64,000 nucleotides of DNA from Lentibacillus salicampi (GCF_004565465.1 NZ_SRHY01000004.1:1-64000); one strand, 5' to 3'; shown: positions 1 through 9,250, numbered from the stretch's first letter. The notes: generated by a model from the sequence alone, not told the origin. A program made the numbers and translations.

Positions 1-139
1 CAAGCCATATTTTCAATTATTTACCATCTCCCTATGCCCTGTTATGACAGGGATACAGTACATTCTCAGTCCGCTCAAGCTTTGAGAAAACTGGAAATTT
101 ATACTGTAATTCGTAAACTTATGCTAGGAGGAGTTTAGA

Positions 140-1153
140 ATGGATTTAGCACGTTATTCAAGACAGATGTTATTTGAACCGATTAAGGAAGATGGGCAGC
201 GACACCTCTCAGACAGTACCGCACTCGTGGTTGGTGCAGGTGCACTAGGGACGGTCATCTCCAACCAGCTGGTTCGAGCGGGAATTGGTAAACTTAGAAT
301 GATTGACCGCGACTATGTGGAGATGAGCAATCTGCAGCGACAAATGCTGTTTGATGAAGAGGATGTCCAACATGTATTGCCAAAAGCCGTTGCAGCCAAA
401 AATAAATTGGAAAAGATGAACAGTCAGGTGACCATAGAACCGATTGTTGGGAACGCTTCAGTTGAATCGATAGATGACCTTATAAAAGATGCACATGTTG
501 TTCTTGATGGCACTGATAATTTTTCAACACGTTATCTATTAAATGATGCCTGTTTTAAGTATCAGATCCCGTTTTCTTATGGTGGTGTTGTTAGTTCACG
601 CGGAATGACTGCGTTTTTTATGCCGGGAAAAACGCCTTGTCTAAGATGTATCACAAAAGAGGGCGGGGGAAACGCTCAGACGTGCGATACAGTCGGCGTT
701 ATTTCGCCTGCAGTTGATATGGTTGCTTCTTTTCAAGTAACGGAAACATTAAAATATTTGACCGGGAATGAGCGATCATTGCGGAACACCCTTAAGACCT
801 TTGATGTTTGGCACAACCATCACTATGATATGAAACTGGCCACCGCTTCCCCGGACTGTCCGGTGTGCCGTCATCATGAATTTCCTGCATTGCAACAAAC
901 AGCTCAAAGTGAGGAAACTGTATTATGCGGGCGGGATACTGTTCAGATTCACCGCAAGCCTGGTATAAATCTGGACCAATGGGAACATACATTACGAAAG
1001 GTTGCCAATGTCAAGCGTACGCCTTTTTTATTAAAAGCAACGTTGCAAGAGGGGATTCACTTTGTCATGTTCACGGATGGGCGTGTGCTCGTCCAGGGAA
1101 CAGAAGACCCTGTTCAGGCGCGTACCTTGTATGATCGATATATTGGTTCCTGA
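140..1153 (+). CDS. ThiF/MoeB-type adenylyltransferase (E1-like)
   Basis: The 337-residue protein belongs to the HesA/MoeB/ThiF family, which adenylates the C-terminal glycine of a ubiquitin-like sulfur carrier (ThiS or MoaD) for thiamine or molybdopterin synthesis in the cytoplasm. Seen: Rossmann loop VVGAGALG (residues 30-37), the DRDYVEMSNLQRQ segment (56-68), GTDNF (124-128), the family cysteine in TCDTVGV (182) and two zinc knuckles, CLRC (167-170) and CPVC (240-243). A roughly 90-residue C-terminal extension ends in a DGRVLVQGTEDP block, as in Bacillus proteins of this length. The ATG follows a good aggagg site. Which carrier it serves cannot be told, because the upstream partner genes lie outside the window. 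Confidence 0.85.
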   Translation: MDLARYSRQMLFEPIKEDGQRHLSDSTALVVGAGALGTVISNQLVRAGIGKLRMIDRDYVEMSNLQRQMLFDEEDVQHVLPKAVAAKNKLEKMNSQVTIEPIVGNASVESIDDLIKDAHVVLDGTDNFSTRYLLNDACFKYQIPFSYGGVVSSRGMTAFFMPGKTPCLRCITKEGGGNAQTCDTVGVISPAVDMVASFQVTETLKYLTGNERSLRNTLKTFDVWHNHHYDMKLATASPDCPVCRHHEFPALQQTAQSEETVLCGRDTVQIHRKPGINLDQWEHTLRKVANVKRTPFLLKATLQEGIHFVMFTDGRVLVQGTEDPVQARTLYDRYIGS

Positions 1154-1218
1154 TGCATAATCTCTTGTGTTTGGCAGATAACTATGAATACCACAATATG
1201 AGAAAAGGGTGTCAGGTA

Positions 1219-1410
1219 ATGAGAGTTTTTACAGTACTTACTGTCATCATAACCATCATGGCCGTGATTTTTAGGTGGCGGTACCGAATCATGAATACAC
1301 TATTAGCCATCAGTTTCTTGCGACGCGCGGCAGTTGTGATTTCAATGAATATGCCGGTTATCCGTGAGAAAATCATGCCGGCTTTATTTCAGCGGCGGCC
1401 AACTGAATAA
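1219..1410 (+). CDS. Small membrane protein, YqgO-like by position
   Basis: The 63-codon frame has one hydrophobic N-terminal segment (about residues 3-17) followed by a basic, amphipathic tail. I chose the ATG at 1219 because AAAGGGTG lies seven bases upstream; the same frame is open back to 1153 but without a ribosome site. It sits directly before the rhomboid gene gluP, the place that the small orphan yqgO has in B. subtilis, so orthology is an inference from position. Function is unknown. A terminator hairpin follows at once, so it is probably the last gene of the upstream unit. Confidence 0.55.
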   Translation: MRVFTVLTVIITIMAVIFRWRYRIMNTLLAISFLRRAAVVISMNMPVIREKIMPALFQRRPTE

Positions 1411-1420
1411 CACCTTTCTG

Positions 1421-1449
1421 GAAGCTGTTAAAAGAGCAGCTTCTTTTTA
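1421..1449 (+). terminator. Intrinsic terminator
   Basis: GAAGCTG and CAGCTTC form a stem around a nine-base loop, followed by TTTTTA. It closes the unit ending with the small membrane protein. Confidence 0.75.
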
Positions 1450-1472
1450 TTGTCTAGGAAATTATAGTTTGG

Positions 1473-1660
1473 AGGCGCTGTGGATAACTGGCAGCCTTGT
1501 CAGTCACGTCCAGCTCCAGCGCCCAGCGACTAGCAAACTTCACACTCCTCCACTACGATAAGTCAACATCGCCTCACCCAGGCTCACCGTGTTTCCTTTA
1601 TCTCATTGCGGAGTGCTCCAGTTTGTAAGTCGCTGAACGGGCGCTTCCGCTTTTGTTCTT
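1473..1660. repeat. Dispersed hairpin repeat, copy 1
   Basis: This 300-base gap holds a repeat rather than a gene. The left edge (GATAACTGGCAGCCTTGTC, then CAGTCACGTCCAGC) recurs near 32275 and in part at 49960. CAGCGACTAGCAAACT pairs imperfectly (14 of 16) with AGTTTGTAAGTCGCTG about 110 bases downstream, giving a long-loop hairpin, and the right edge ends GGGCGCTTCCGCTTTTG. Similar CCAGCTCCAGCGCC repeats occur across Bacillales. No coding capacity is seen. Confidence 0.65.
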
Positions 1661-1720
1661 GATCAAGAAATATGATTTAAACGATAAATTTTGGTATCAT
1701 GGCTTCAAGGGGGAAACTGA

Positions 1721-3280
1721 ATGTACCTGGACGAAAGCTATATGATGTATAAATTGGCCAATCATTTGACTGTTATGGATGGCTTTGAACTCATACATAT
1801 GAACGAGAACGAGGAAATATGGCTGGAAAAACGTGAAGGCAAAACATCACATGTTATCCGTTTGTTCCATGCTGGTTTTGATTGGAAAAATCATTTAAAG
1901 AAGGACATCGCACGGGTATTTCAGAAGTCAAAGGCCATAAAACGGTATTTACAGGGAAAGCATATCGAAATACATAATGTCTATATTGCTGAGCATGCGC
2001 CAGTTGATGACTGGGAAATTCTGAAAAAACCGATGCAGCTAAACGAAAAAAATCCAATCAAAATGAACGTGTATTATTTATCAGAAAACGAAAAAGAGGA
2101 AGAGTTGGCGCGATTGCAAGAGGCTGTCGGGAGTACGTTTCAGCGGCCGGAAACACAGCTCCCCGAAGCCGATCAAGAAGCAGACGTGAATAACTTCCGA
2201 AAAAAATTAGCCGGACAGATTAAACAGAAGGAAAAGGAAACGAAGGATATTTTCGCATATGGTAAACCTTTTCTGACCTATATTTTGCTGGCCGTCAATG
2301 TCTTAATTTATTTGCTGCTGGAACTAAACGGAAACAGCACCTCAACAGAAACATTGATCAAATTTGGAGCCAAATACAATCCGGCCATTATTGAAAATGG
2401 GGAATGGTGGCGGGTTGTGACCTCGATGTTTTTACACATCGGGTTATTGCACCTGTTCATGAATATGCTGGCGGTTTATTATCTGGGGACGATAGTGGAA
2501 CGAATCTATGGTTCGCTCAGGTTTCTGCTGATTTATTTTCTGGCAGGAATCGGGGGTGGACTGGCAAGTTTTGCCTTTACGACCAGCGTATCAGCAGGCG
2601 CTTCCGGGGCACTGTTCGGTTTATTTGGCGCCCTGTTGTTTTTCGGATGCATCCATAAGCGTATCTTTTTTCAGACGATGGGCATGAACCTGTTGATTAT
2701 TATCGGAATCAATATTGTATTTGGACTCAGTGTTCCACAAGTGGATAATGGTGCACATATGGGCGGTTTAGTTGCGGGATTTATTGCATCAGCCGTTTTG
2801 TACTTGCCGAAGAAAAAGAATGGAATCATTCAATTATCGGCTTTCGTTTTATATTTGCTGATAACCTTCGGGCTGGTCATCTATGGCGTGGATTATAACA
2901 GGAACAGCCCAGCTTATCAGTTAATGAAGGCAGAGCAGTTAATCGCAGAAAAGCAATATGAAGACGTAGTGGATACTGCAACAAAGGGACTGAGTTCGAC
3001 ACAAATAGAAGATGAACTGGAAAGCCATTTATTGTTTCAGCGATCATATGCCTATATCCAAATGAATCGCATTGATCAGGCGATAACAGATCTGCAGAAA
3101 TCAGTCAAATTGAATGATGCGTTCGCGGAAGCACATTATAATCTGGCTATTTTATACGGCAATAATAGTGCAGAAGAAGATAAGGCACTGGAACACATTA
3201 AAAGAGCATATGATCTCGATCCAGAAAATGAGGATATTGCGACATTATATGAGCAGCTGATCAGAAGCCAAGGTAAGTGA
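1721..3280 (+). CDS. gluP: Rhomboid intramembrane serine protease with TPR tail
   Basis: The 519-residue protein matches B. subtilis YqgP/GluP in length and layout. Residues 1-180 are a soluble, charged domain. A rhomboid domain of six to seven membrane segments runs from about 184 to 395, with WWRVVTSMFLHIGLLHLFMN (229-248), the nucleophile motif GASGA (Ser295) and the catalytic GAHMGG histidine (His346). The last 120 residues form TPR-like helices. Family members cleave membrane proteins within the bilayer and act in membrane protein quality control, including magnesium transporter turnover with FtsH in B. subtilis. The ATG follows aaggggg. It appears to be monocistronic and converges on the next gene across a terminator. 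Confidence 0.93.
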   Translation: MYLDESYMMYKLANHLTVMDGFELIHMNENEEIWLEKREGKTSHVIRLFHAGFDWKNHLKKDIARVFQKSKAIKRYLQGKHIEIHNVYIAEHAPVDDWEILKKPMQLNEKNPIKMNVYYLSENEKEEELARLQEAVGSTFQRPETQLPEADQEADVNNFRKKLAGQIKQKEKETKDIFAYGKPFLTYILLAVNVLIYLLLELNGNSTSTETLIKFGAKYNPAIIENGEWWRVVTSMFLHIGLLHLFMNMLAVYYLGTIVERIYGSLRFLLIYFLAGIGGGLASFAFTTSVSAGASGALFGLFGALLFFGCIHKRIFFQTMGMNLLIIIGINIVFGLSVPQVDNGAHMGGLVAGFIASAVLYLPKKKNGIIQLSAFVLYLLITFGLVIYGVDYNRNSPAYQLMKAEQLIAEKQYEDVVDTATKGLSSTQIEDELESHLLFQRSYAYIQMNRIDQAITDLQKSVKLNDAFAEAHYNLAILYGNNSAEEDKALEHIKRAYDLDPENEDIATLYEQLIRSQGK

Positions 3281-3295
3281 ATGCAAAATAATTGC

Positions 3296-3334
3296 AACCC
3301 CCGTTTTGTTTATGACGGACAAGACAGGGGGGGT
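3296..3334. terminator. Hairpin between convergent genes
   Basis: ACCCCC pairs with GGGGGGT around an inner TTTTGT/ACAA match, in the gap between gluP and the convergent minus-strand gene. There is no clean T-tract, so termination is likely but not certain. Confidence 0.45.
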
Positions 3335-3343
3335 ATGGAATAG

Positions 3344-4204
3344 TCAGAAATGATCAGGATATTGCTGTATGAGTCTTTCCTTTTGACCATTCCATTCAAA
3401 CAAAACCAGTAAATGGTCATTTTGTTTATCGAATAGTAGTAACGGTATATAACTTTTTACGGTATTGTTTGCATTCTTTACATTTAAGACATAGTTTTTA
3501 TAAATACCTTCCCACAATTGTCCCATGATCTGATTTGTCTGTGCCTGTGTCAAAGATGGTAGAGGTTTGGTGTTAAATTTGTACAGGTCTGTTAGTGGTA
3601 CGGTATGGTAAGCTTCTTGATCAATGTTAAAGTGTGTCATCAGCTGTTTCCATTTGTAAAGCAGCTGCTGTTGTGTTGTATGATCCAAAAGGTGGGACCA
3701 TTCATGCTCGTAATCTGTTTCAGGTGTTCTGAAGGATTCAAGGTCTGTACTGGGTGAATCAATGACATATAATTGGTCATAAGTCATATCATGAATACTT
3801 TTGATTTCATCGTCAGGATAATGAACTTCGCCATGGTGAAAGGAGATTGACTGAAAATAATTGCTGTCTTCTCCATTAAACGTTTCCTTTAGTTGAATGG
3901 CGTCTGTGTTTTCCTTCCATTTACTCTGTACTCCGAGCAGTTGGCCGTTATTGAATAATATGGAAGCATCCTGGCGCAAGTATAATTCACGGTCACTTAC
4001 AGACTTGCTTGACCAAATCATTTCATAAGAATCCCGCGTTTTTTCCGAGACCATTTCGAGCATGGTGCTTGTCTCAGCGAATCCGGTTTGCTCATCTTCT
4101 GGAAAATAAGTAATCGCCGGTGCAGAATCCATCTGCCACAGAACTATCAACAGGGTTGTACAGATTAATGGAATGGTAAGCAAAAATATTAATTGTTTCT
4201 TCAT
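3344..4204 (-). CDS. Secreted or membrane-anchored protein of unknown function
   Basis: The 286-residue protein starts with a basic run and a hydrophobic segment (about residues 4-24) that could be a signal anchor; no lipobox cysteine lies where a lipoprotein would need it. The rest is hydrophilic and rich in D, E, T and Q, typical of an extracytoplasmic domain. I recognise no catalytic motif and no family. The start at 4204 is preferred over the ATG nine bases upstream because AAAGG then has normal spacing. It is convergent with gluP and divergent from the germination gene that follows, a position not occupied in the B. subtilis order. Confidence 0.7.
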   Translation of the reverse strand: MKKQLIFLLTIPLICTTLLIVLWQMDSAPAITYFPEDEQTGFAETSTMLEMVSEKTRDSYEMIWSSKSVSDRELYLRQDASILFNNGQLLGVQSKWKENTDAIQLKETFNGEDSNYFQSISFHHGEVHYPDDEIKSIHDMTYDQLYVIDSPSTDLESFRTPETDYEHEWSHLLDHTTQQQLLYKWKQLMTHFNIDQEAYHTVPLTDLYKFNTKPLPSLTQAQTNQIMGQLWEGIYKNYVLNVKNANNTVKSYIPLLLFDKQNDHLLVLFEWNGQKERLIQQYPDHF

Positions 4205-4360
4205 CCTGACCATCCTTTAGAGCGTTCGTCAATTCGTGATTTTAAAAACATCCTTTTCACAAAATGTATGAAACGGTACATTCCTTTATGTCTATTTGTG
4301 CATAGCTGTGGTTATTTCACACAGACTATGATTAAACATATAACCATAAAAGGTGAGCAT

Positions 4361-5818
4361 ATGGAAAAAGAAAAACAACCCTTATTTTCCGCCTATTCGA
4401 AAAATGTGTCGTATATAAAGGATCGGCTGGCTGTGGATAAAAGTTTTGATGTCATCCATCTTGATTTGAAATATGCCGGCCGGAATATGGCCATGTTTAT
4501 GATTGATGGTTTTGCCAAAGATGAAATCATGCACTATATTATGAAACTGCTGGCAAAGCTTGAACCGGGACAACTTGAGCCGGACCCACTGGAAAAGCTG
4601 TTTAAAACATATATTCCATATATCGAGATCGATCATGTGAAGGATTTAAATAAAGCATCAGACCTTGTACTTGGTGGACCGGCTGCGCTGGTTGTTGAGG
4701 GTATTGATGAAGTGATCATGATTGATGCACGGACATACCCGGTAAGATCTCCTGACGAACCGGATCTTGAGCGGGTTTCCCGAGGTTCCAGGGACGGATT
4801 TGTTGAAACGATTGTGTTTAATACAGCTCTCATTAGAAGGAGAGTGCGTGATCGTTCACTAAGAATGGAGTATATGCAGATAGGCAGACGTTCCATGACT
4901 GATATCACGGTTTGTTATTTGGAAGATATAGCAGACAGCAACCGCGTCGAGGATACCAAAGCTGTATTGGACAAGATTGATACGGATGGTTTAGCGATGG
5001 CGGAAAAAACAATCGAAGAATATATCAGCGGCAGACATTGGAATCCTTATCCGACTGTCCGCTATACAGAGAGACCGGATACGGCTGCCGCTCATTTGTT
5101 TGAGGGTCACGTGCTCATTCTTATCGATGGTTCACCAAGTGTGATGATAACCCCGGCAACGATTTGGCATCACCTGCAACATGCAGAGGAGTACCGGCAG
5201 AAACCACTTGTCGGTGCGTATTTACGCTTTGTACGTTATTTAGCAGTATTTGCATCAATTTTTGTATTACCGCTGTATTTTCTGCTGGCTACGAACCCAG
5301 ATCTTCTGCCGGCAAACCTATCGTTTATCGGTTTGAGCGAAGAAGGAACTGTTCCGCTATTTTTGCAATTTCTGTTGGCTGAATTGGGAATTGATGTACT
5401 CAGGCTAGCTGCCGTTCATATCCCGTCCGCCTTGGCTACAGCTCTCGGCCTGGTCGCGGCCATATTGATTGGTCAGGTCGCAGTGGAAGTTGGGTTATTT
5501 TCGTATGAAGTTGTTCTTTACATTTCGATTGCTGCTATCGGAACTTATGCCACACCAAGTTATGAACTGAGCCTGGCAAACCGGCTTGTCAGGATATTCC
5601 TGCTTATCGTGACCGGTATGTTTGGCGCAATCGGCTATGTAGCTGGTATTACGCTCTGGCTGCTTTATTTAACACGGATGTCGTCTTTCCGGGTCGCCTA
5701 CTTTTGGCCATTCATGCCATTTTCTTATAGAGCGTTCAGGGCCGTATTTGTCCGGTCGCCGATTCCATTGAAAAACCGCAGACCTGTATTTTTGAATCCA
5801 AAAGATCCGGACCGCTGA
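4361..5818 (+). CDS. spoVAF: GerA-family spore germination protein, SpoVAF-like
   Basis: The 485-residue protein has the GerAA/SpoVAF layout: a soluble N-terminal half (to about 280) with a conserved block (RTYPVRSPDEPDLERV, 124-139; VFNTALIRRRVRD, 152-164; LRMEYMQIGRRSMTDI, 167-182), then four to five membrane segments and a short basic tail. The opening segment and length fit SpoVAF better than a nutrient receptor A subunit, and no B or C subunit genes follow. SpoVAF acts in the inner spore membrane during germination. The frame is open back to 4193, but only the ATG at 4361 has a ribosome site (AAAGGTGAG). It is notable as a lone copy, away from any spoVAA-AE genes. Confidence 0.8.
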   Translation: MEKEKQPLFSAYSKNVSYIKDRLAVDKSFDVIHLDLKYAGRNMAMFMIDGFAKDEIMHYIMKLLAKLEPGQLEPDPLEKLFKTYIPYIEIDHVKDLNKASDLVLGGPAALVVEGIDEVIMIDARTYPVRSPDEPDLERVSRGSRDGFVETIVFNTALIRRRVRDRSLRMEYMQIGRRSMTDITVCYLEDIADSNRVEDTKAVLDKIDTDGLAMAEKTIEEYISGRHWNPYPTVRYTERPDTAAAHLFEGHVLILIDGSPSVMITPATIWHHLQHAEEYRQKPLVGAYLRFVRYLAVFASIFVLPLYFLLATNPDLLPANLSFIGLSEEGTVPLFLQFLLAELGIDVLRLAAVHIPSALATALGLVAAILIGQVAVEVGLFSYEVVLYISIAAIGTYATPSYELSLANRLVRIFLLIVTGMFGAIGYVAGITLWLLYLTRMSSFRVAYFWPFMPFSYRAFRAVFVRSPIPLKNRRPVFLNPKDPDR

Positions 5819-5840
5819 ACGAGGCGTCTGGATCTTATTT
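5802..5840 (+). terminator. Intrinsic terminator after spoVAF
   Basis: AAGATCCGGAC pairs with GTCTGGATCTT (one wobble), with a further CGC/GCG closing the loop, followed by ATTT. It begins just before the spoVAF stop codon. Confidence 0.65.
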
Positions 5841-5909
5841 GTAGATGAACCGGGGGTTTCTTATTCACTATCGTAGCCCGTTTTGGTATAATAAGGTCTG
5901 GTGATTCAA

Positions 5910-6122
5910 ATGAAAACGGTATATGATGTACAGCAAATGTTGAAACGTTTCGGAACAATCATATATGTGGGTAACCGAATAGCAGATCTTGAACTGATGG
6001 AAGCTGAGGTAAAAGAATTATACCAGTTTCAGTGCATCGGCGTAGATGATTACAGGGAGGCATTGCTGATACTCAGAGGGGAAGCAGCCCGTCTGCGTGA
6101 TGAAAAAGGAGCGGATTCCTGA
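5910..6122 (+). CDS. yqgQ: YqgQ family small protein (DUF910)
   Basis: The 70-residue protein starts with KTVYDVQQMLKRFG and continues with an acidic helix, close to B. subtilis YqgQ (71 residues, three-helix bundle that may bind nucleic acid; role unknown). The frame also opens with GTG at 5901, but the ATG at 5910 has GGTGA at correct spacing and matches the family N-terminus. The TGA overlaps the glcK start (TGATG), so the two genes are translationally coupled, the usual arrangement in Bacillus. Confidence 0.88.
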   Translation: MKTVYDVQQMLKRFGTIIYVGNRIADLELMEAEVKELYQFQCIGVDDYREALLILRGEAARLRDEKGADS

Positions 6123-7093
6123 TGGAGAAGTCAATTATTGGGGTGGACGTTGGCGGTACAACGATTAAAATTGGCATAATCGATAATAGTGGAAATATAC
6201 TGGATAAATGGGAAATAACCACTGACCGTGCCAATTCGGGGGCATTGATTGTTTCGGATATTTGGAAATCGATAAGTCAAAAACTGGACCAGCATAACAT
6301 GACAAAAGAAACAGTTGAAGGGATTGGCATCGGTGCGCCTGGCTTTATTGACAGTGCTTCAGGCTATGTGTTTGAGGCTGTTAATATTGGCTGGAAAGAC
6401 ATGTCATTATCCGATGACCTCCAGGCTATTTCAGAGCTGCCGGTATTTGTGGCGAATGATGCCAATGCCGCGGTGTTAGGTGAAAACTGGAAAGGTGCCG
6501 GCGGAAATGTCAAAAACCTTGTTGCTCTAACGCTTGGTACAGGTGTTGGCGGTGGCATCATTGCAAATGGTAATATCCTGAACGGAGAAAACGGCATGGC
6601 TGGTGAAATAGGCCATACTACAGTTGATCCCGGTGGGGTTTTGTGTAACTGCGGACGAAAAGGATGCCTTGAAACCATCGCATCAGCAACCGGCATGACA
6701 CGCCAGGCTATGGCGAAGATGGAACACCATCCGGAAAGCTTGCTTGCATCAAGATATCAGGCATCAGGAAGTATAACGGCGAAGGATATTTTTGAGCTGG
6801 CACATGAGGGAGATGTGTCGTGCAAGGAAATCATTGCATATACTGCTGATGTTCTCGGTTTAGCAATAGCCAATGCCGCAACCATTATTAATCCTTCTAA
6901 AGTTCTGATTGGCGGCGGGGTATCGAGAGCCGGCGAACAATTTATTCAACTTATTGAAGCGGCATTCCACCGATACGCGCTATTCAGAGTCAGTGACATT
7001 TGTGAAGTAAAAGCGGCTCAATTAGGAAATGATGCCGGTATCATAGGCGCGGCATTTCTTGTCAGACAAAAACTGAAGAATTTGACATTCTAG
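6122..7093 (+). CDS. glcK: ROK-family glucokinase
   Basis: This 323-residue cytoplasmic enzyme phosphorylates glucose at O6 using ATP, feeding non-PTS glucose into glycolysis. Seen: ATP loop GVDVGGTTIKIG (7-18), catalytic Asp in AND (113), ROK signature GTGVGGGII (139-147), and the zinc site His165 with CNCGRKGC (Cys175, 177, 182). AAAGGAG lies ten bases before the ATG. It overlaps yqgQ and is followed by a 150-base gap, so yqgQ-glcK is probably a two-gene unit. Confidence 0.93.
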   Translation: MEKSIIGVDVGGTTIKIGIIDNSGNILDKWEITTDRANSGALIVSDIWKSISQKLDQHNMTKETVEGIGIGAPGFIDSASGYVFEAVNIGWKDMSLSDDLQAISELPVFVANDANAAVLGENWKGAGGNVKNLVALTLGTGVGGGIIANGNILNGENGMAGEIGHTTVDPGGVLCNCGRKGCLETIASATGMTRQAMAKMEHHPESLLASRYQASGSITAKDIFELAHEGDVSCKEIIAYTADVLGLAIANAATIINPSKVLIGGGVSRAGEQFIQLIEAAFHRYALFRVSDICEVKAAQLGNDAGIIGAAFLVRQKLKNLTF

Positions 7094-7152
7094 GCTTTAC
7101 TTTTCCAACATATTCTATTAAAATAACTATTCATTAAGTTGTGTAAATTCTA

Positions 7153-7179
7153 TGAAACTTTTTATAGATTAAAAACGTC
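7153..7179 (+). promoter_or_regulatory. Candidate ECF-sigma (sigma-M type) promoter
   Basis: TGAAAC, 17 bases, CGTC matches the -35/-10 pattern of Bacillus extracytoplasmic-function sigma factors, best the sigma-M group. It lies about 70 bases before an LtaS-family gene, and such genes are known members of sigma-M regulons. Confidence 0.5.
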
Positions 7180-7245
7180 ATATACGAGTACAGATGTTTT
7201 TAAAATATATAAGTTTGTTATGAACACCCGAACCGGGAGGAAAGA

Positions 7246-9204
7246 ATGATGGACTTTAAACGGTTTAAAATGCCGCTATATATTGTGGCAGCATTATTAT
7301 TCGGTATTAAAACCTATATCATGTATCGTTTTATGTTTAGCCTGGAATTGGAAAACAGGATGCAGGAGTTTATCTTGTTCATCAATCCCTTTATAACGGC
7401 GTTTTTGATTTTTGCTATAAGTGTTTGGTTTAAAAAGCAATCACGGCAAATGAAGTTTTTACGTTATAGTGCGTTGGTCGGAAGCCTGATTTTATATTTA
7501 AATTTGGTTTTCTATCGATCGTTCGATGACTTCATTACGGCGCCACAGCTATTTCAAGCAAGCAATATGGGCGATTTGGGGGCGAGTATCCTGACGCTTA
7601 CTGAAGTGCATGATGTGTTGCTTTTCCTGGATGCTGCGGTTATCTGGTATTTGAGCAGAAAGAAAACGGATATTATGTCGGTCAGCTACCAAAAGAGCGG
7701 GAAAGTTTTCGCACTGGCTATGTCATTTTTGTTGCTTGCGGGTAACTTTTTTCTAGCCGAAATGGAACGTCCCCAATTGTTCACCCGCGCATTTGATCGG
7801 GAATATCTTGTCAAAAACATTGGATTATTCAATTACCATGTGTATGATATGGCCGTTCATTCCAAGGTAAAAACACAGCGCGTATTTGCTGATGGCAACG
7901 AGCTGCCGGAAATAAGAGAATATGTTGACGAAGAAGTCCAACGAGATGCCAAACCCCCGTTATACGGTATTGCCGAGGATAAAAATGTTATCTTCATTTC
8001 ATTGGAATCCCTCCAAAGTTTTGTGATTAACAATGAGGTGAATGGTGAGGAGATTACACCATTTTTGAACAGTCTAACCAATGATGAAAGTACGTATTAC
8101 TTCGAAAACTTTTATCATCAGACAGAGCAAGGGAAAACATCGGATTCTGAATTTCTGGTTGAAAACTCACTCTACCCATTATCCAGGGGAGCCGTGTTCT
8201 TTACACACGGCCAAAACGAGTATCATGGGTTGTCAGAGATTTTAGGGGAAGCGGGCTATTTTTCATCTGTCTTTCACGCCAACAACAAAAGTTTTTGGAA
8301 TCGTGACCAAATGTACGGCAGTTTGGGTGTTGACCAATTTTATGGAGAAGAAGCCTATGAAGTGAATGTGGACAATTCAGTTGGCTGGGGACTGAAGGAC
8401 AAACCTTACTTTGAGCAATCGATTAAGTACCTGCAGTCAATGGAAGAGCCGTATTATTCGAAGTTCATTACCCTGACGAACCATTTTCCGTTTGGACTGA
8501 GTGAAGAGGACAGTTCAATCGACAAGTATGACTCAAATTCGAGTACACTGAATAATTTTTTCCCTACTGTACGTTACATGGATGAAGCAGTGGAGCAATT
8601 CTTTGATCAGCTGAAAGCATCCGGCCTGTACGAGGATTCCGTAATTGTGCTGATGGGTGACCATTACGGCATCAGTGAAAATCACAATAAAGCCATGAGT
8701 CAGTATTTGGATAAAGATGAAATCACACCATATGATCATGTGCAATTACAACGGGTGCCCATGTTTGTTCACATTCCAGGGCATGAGGATGGTGAAGTCA
8801 TTTCAAAAGTAACCGGGCAAATTGATGTGAAACCGACATTATTGAATTTGCTTGGTGTCCCGGCTGAAAATGATATCTTTTTCGGCAATGATATGTTCGC
8901 ACAAGACCGTAAAGGTTATATTGCTTTAAGAAATGGGGACTTTGTCAGTGATGACTATATCTCGACCAGTAGTATTTGCTATAATCGGGAAACTGGTGAA
9001 CCCGTCGAATCGGAAGTGGATTCGGAAGAAAGGACGGCAGAAAATACTGCTGCATCTGCTGCAAACCAGAACAACAATCCATGTGAACCCATACAGCAAA
9101 AAGTGGAACAAGAACTCGAGTTGTCCGATACCATTATCTATGGTGACTTGTTCCGGTTTGCAGATTTTCCCGGCACGAGTGCCCCGGCAGAAGATAATGA
9201 ATAA
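7246..9204 (+). CDS. yqgS: LtaS-family lipoteichoic acid synthase, YqgS-like
   Basis: The 652-residue polytopic enzyme polymerises glycerol phosphate from phosphatidylglycerol outside the membrane. Five N-terminal membrane segments (to about residue 175) precede an extracellular sulfatase-fold domain. Seen: metal residue Glu254 in ISLESLQ, nucleophile Thr298 in QGKTSDSEF, and the GDHYG and HIPGH metal-binding blocks further on. The C-terminal 60 residues are acidic and low in complexity. Position after glcK matches B. subtilis yqgS, one of four LtaS paralogues there; whether it acts as the main synthase or as a primase is not visible. GGGAGG precedes the ATG. Confidence 0.9.
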   Translation: MMDFKRFKMPLYIVAALLFGIKTYIMYRFMFSLELENRMQEFILFINPFITAFLIFAISVWFKKQSRQMKFLRYSALVGSLILYLNLVFYRSFDDFITAPQLFQASNMGDLGASILTLTEVHDVLLFLDAAVIWYLSRKKTDIMSVSYQKSGKVFALAMSFLLLAGNFFLAEMERPQLFTRAFDREYLVKNIGLFNYHVYDMAVHSKVKTQRVFADGNELPEIREYVDEEVQRDAKPPLYGIAEDKNVIFISLESLQSFVINNEVNGEEITPFLNSLTNDESTYYFENFYHQTEQGKTSDSEFLVENSLYPLSRGAVFFTHGQNEYHGLSEILGEAGYFSSVFHANNKSFWNRDQMYGSLGVDQFYGEEAYEVNVDNSVGWGLKDKPYFEQSIKYLQSMEEPYYSKFITLTNHFPFGLSEEDSSIDKYDSNSSTLNNFFPTVRYMDEAVEQFFDQLKASGLYEDSVIVLMGDHYGISENHNKAMSQYLDKDEITPYDHVQLQRVPMFVHIPGHEDGEVISKVTGQIDVKPTLLNLLGVPAENDIFFGNDMFAQDRKGYIALRNGDFVSDDYISTSSICYNRETGEPVESEVDSEERTAENTAASAANQNNNPCEPIQQKVEQELELSDTIIYGDLFRFADFPGTSAPAEDNE

Positions 9205-9213
9205 CGCACAAAT

Positions 9214-9250
9214 AAAAAGCTGACCAGACAAGAGGTCCGGTCAGCTTTTT
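9214..9250. terminator. Bidirectional terminator
   Basis: AAAAAGCTGACC and GGTCAGCTTTTT form a perfect 12-bp stem with A and T flanks, so it can end both yqgS and the convergent yqgW transcript. Confidence 0.9.

Noticed and set aside
37..52. Hairpin CCCTGT-TATG-ACAGGG before the first gene
   Set aside because: No T-run follows and the upstream context is outside the window, so neither terminator nor operator can be supported.
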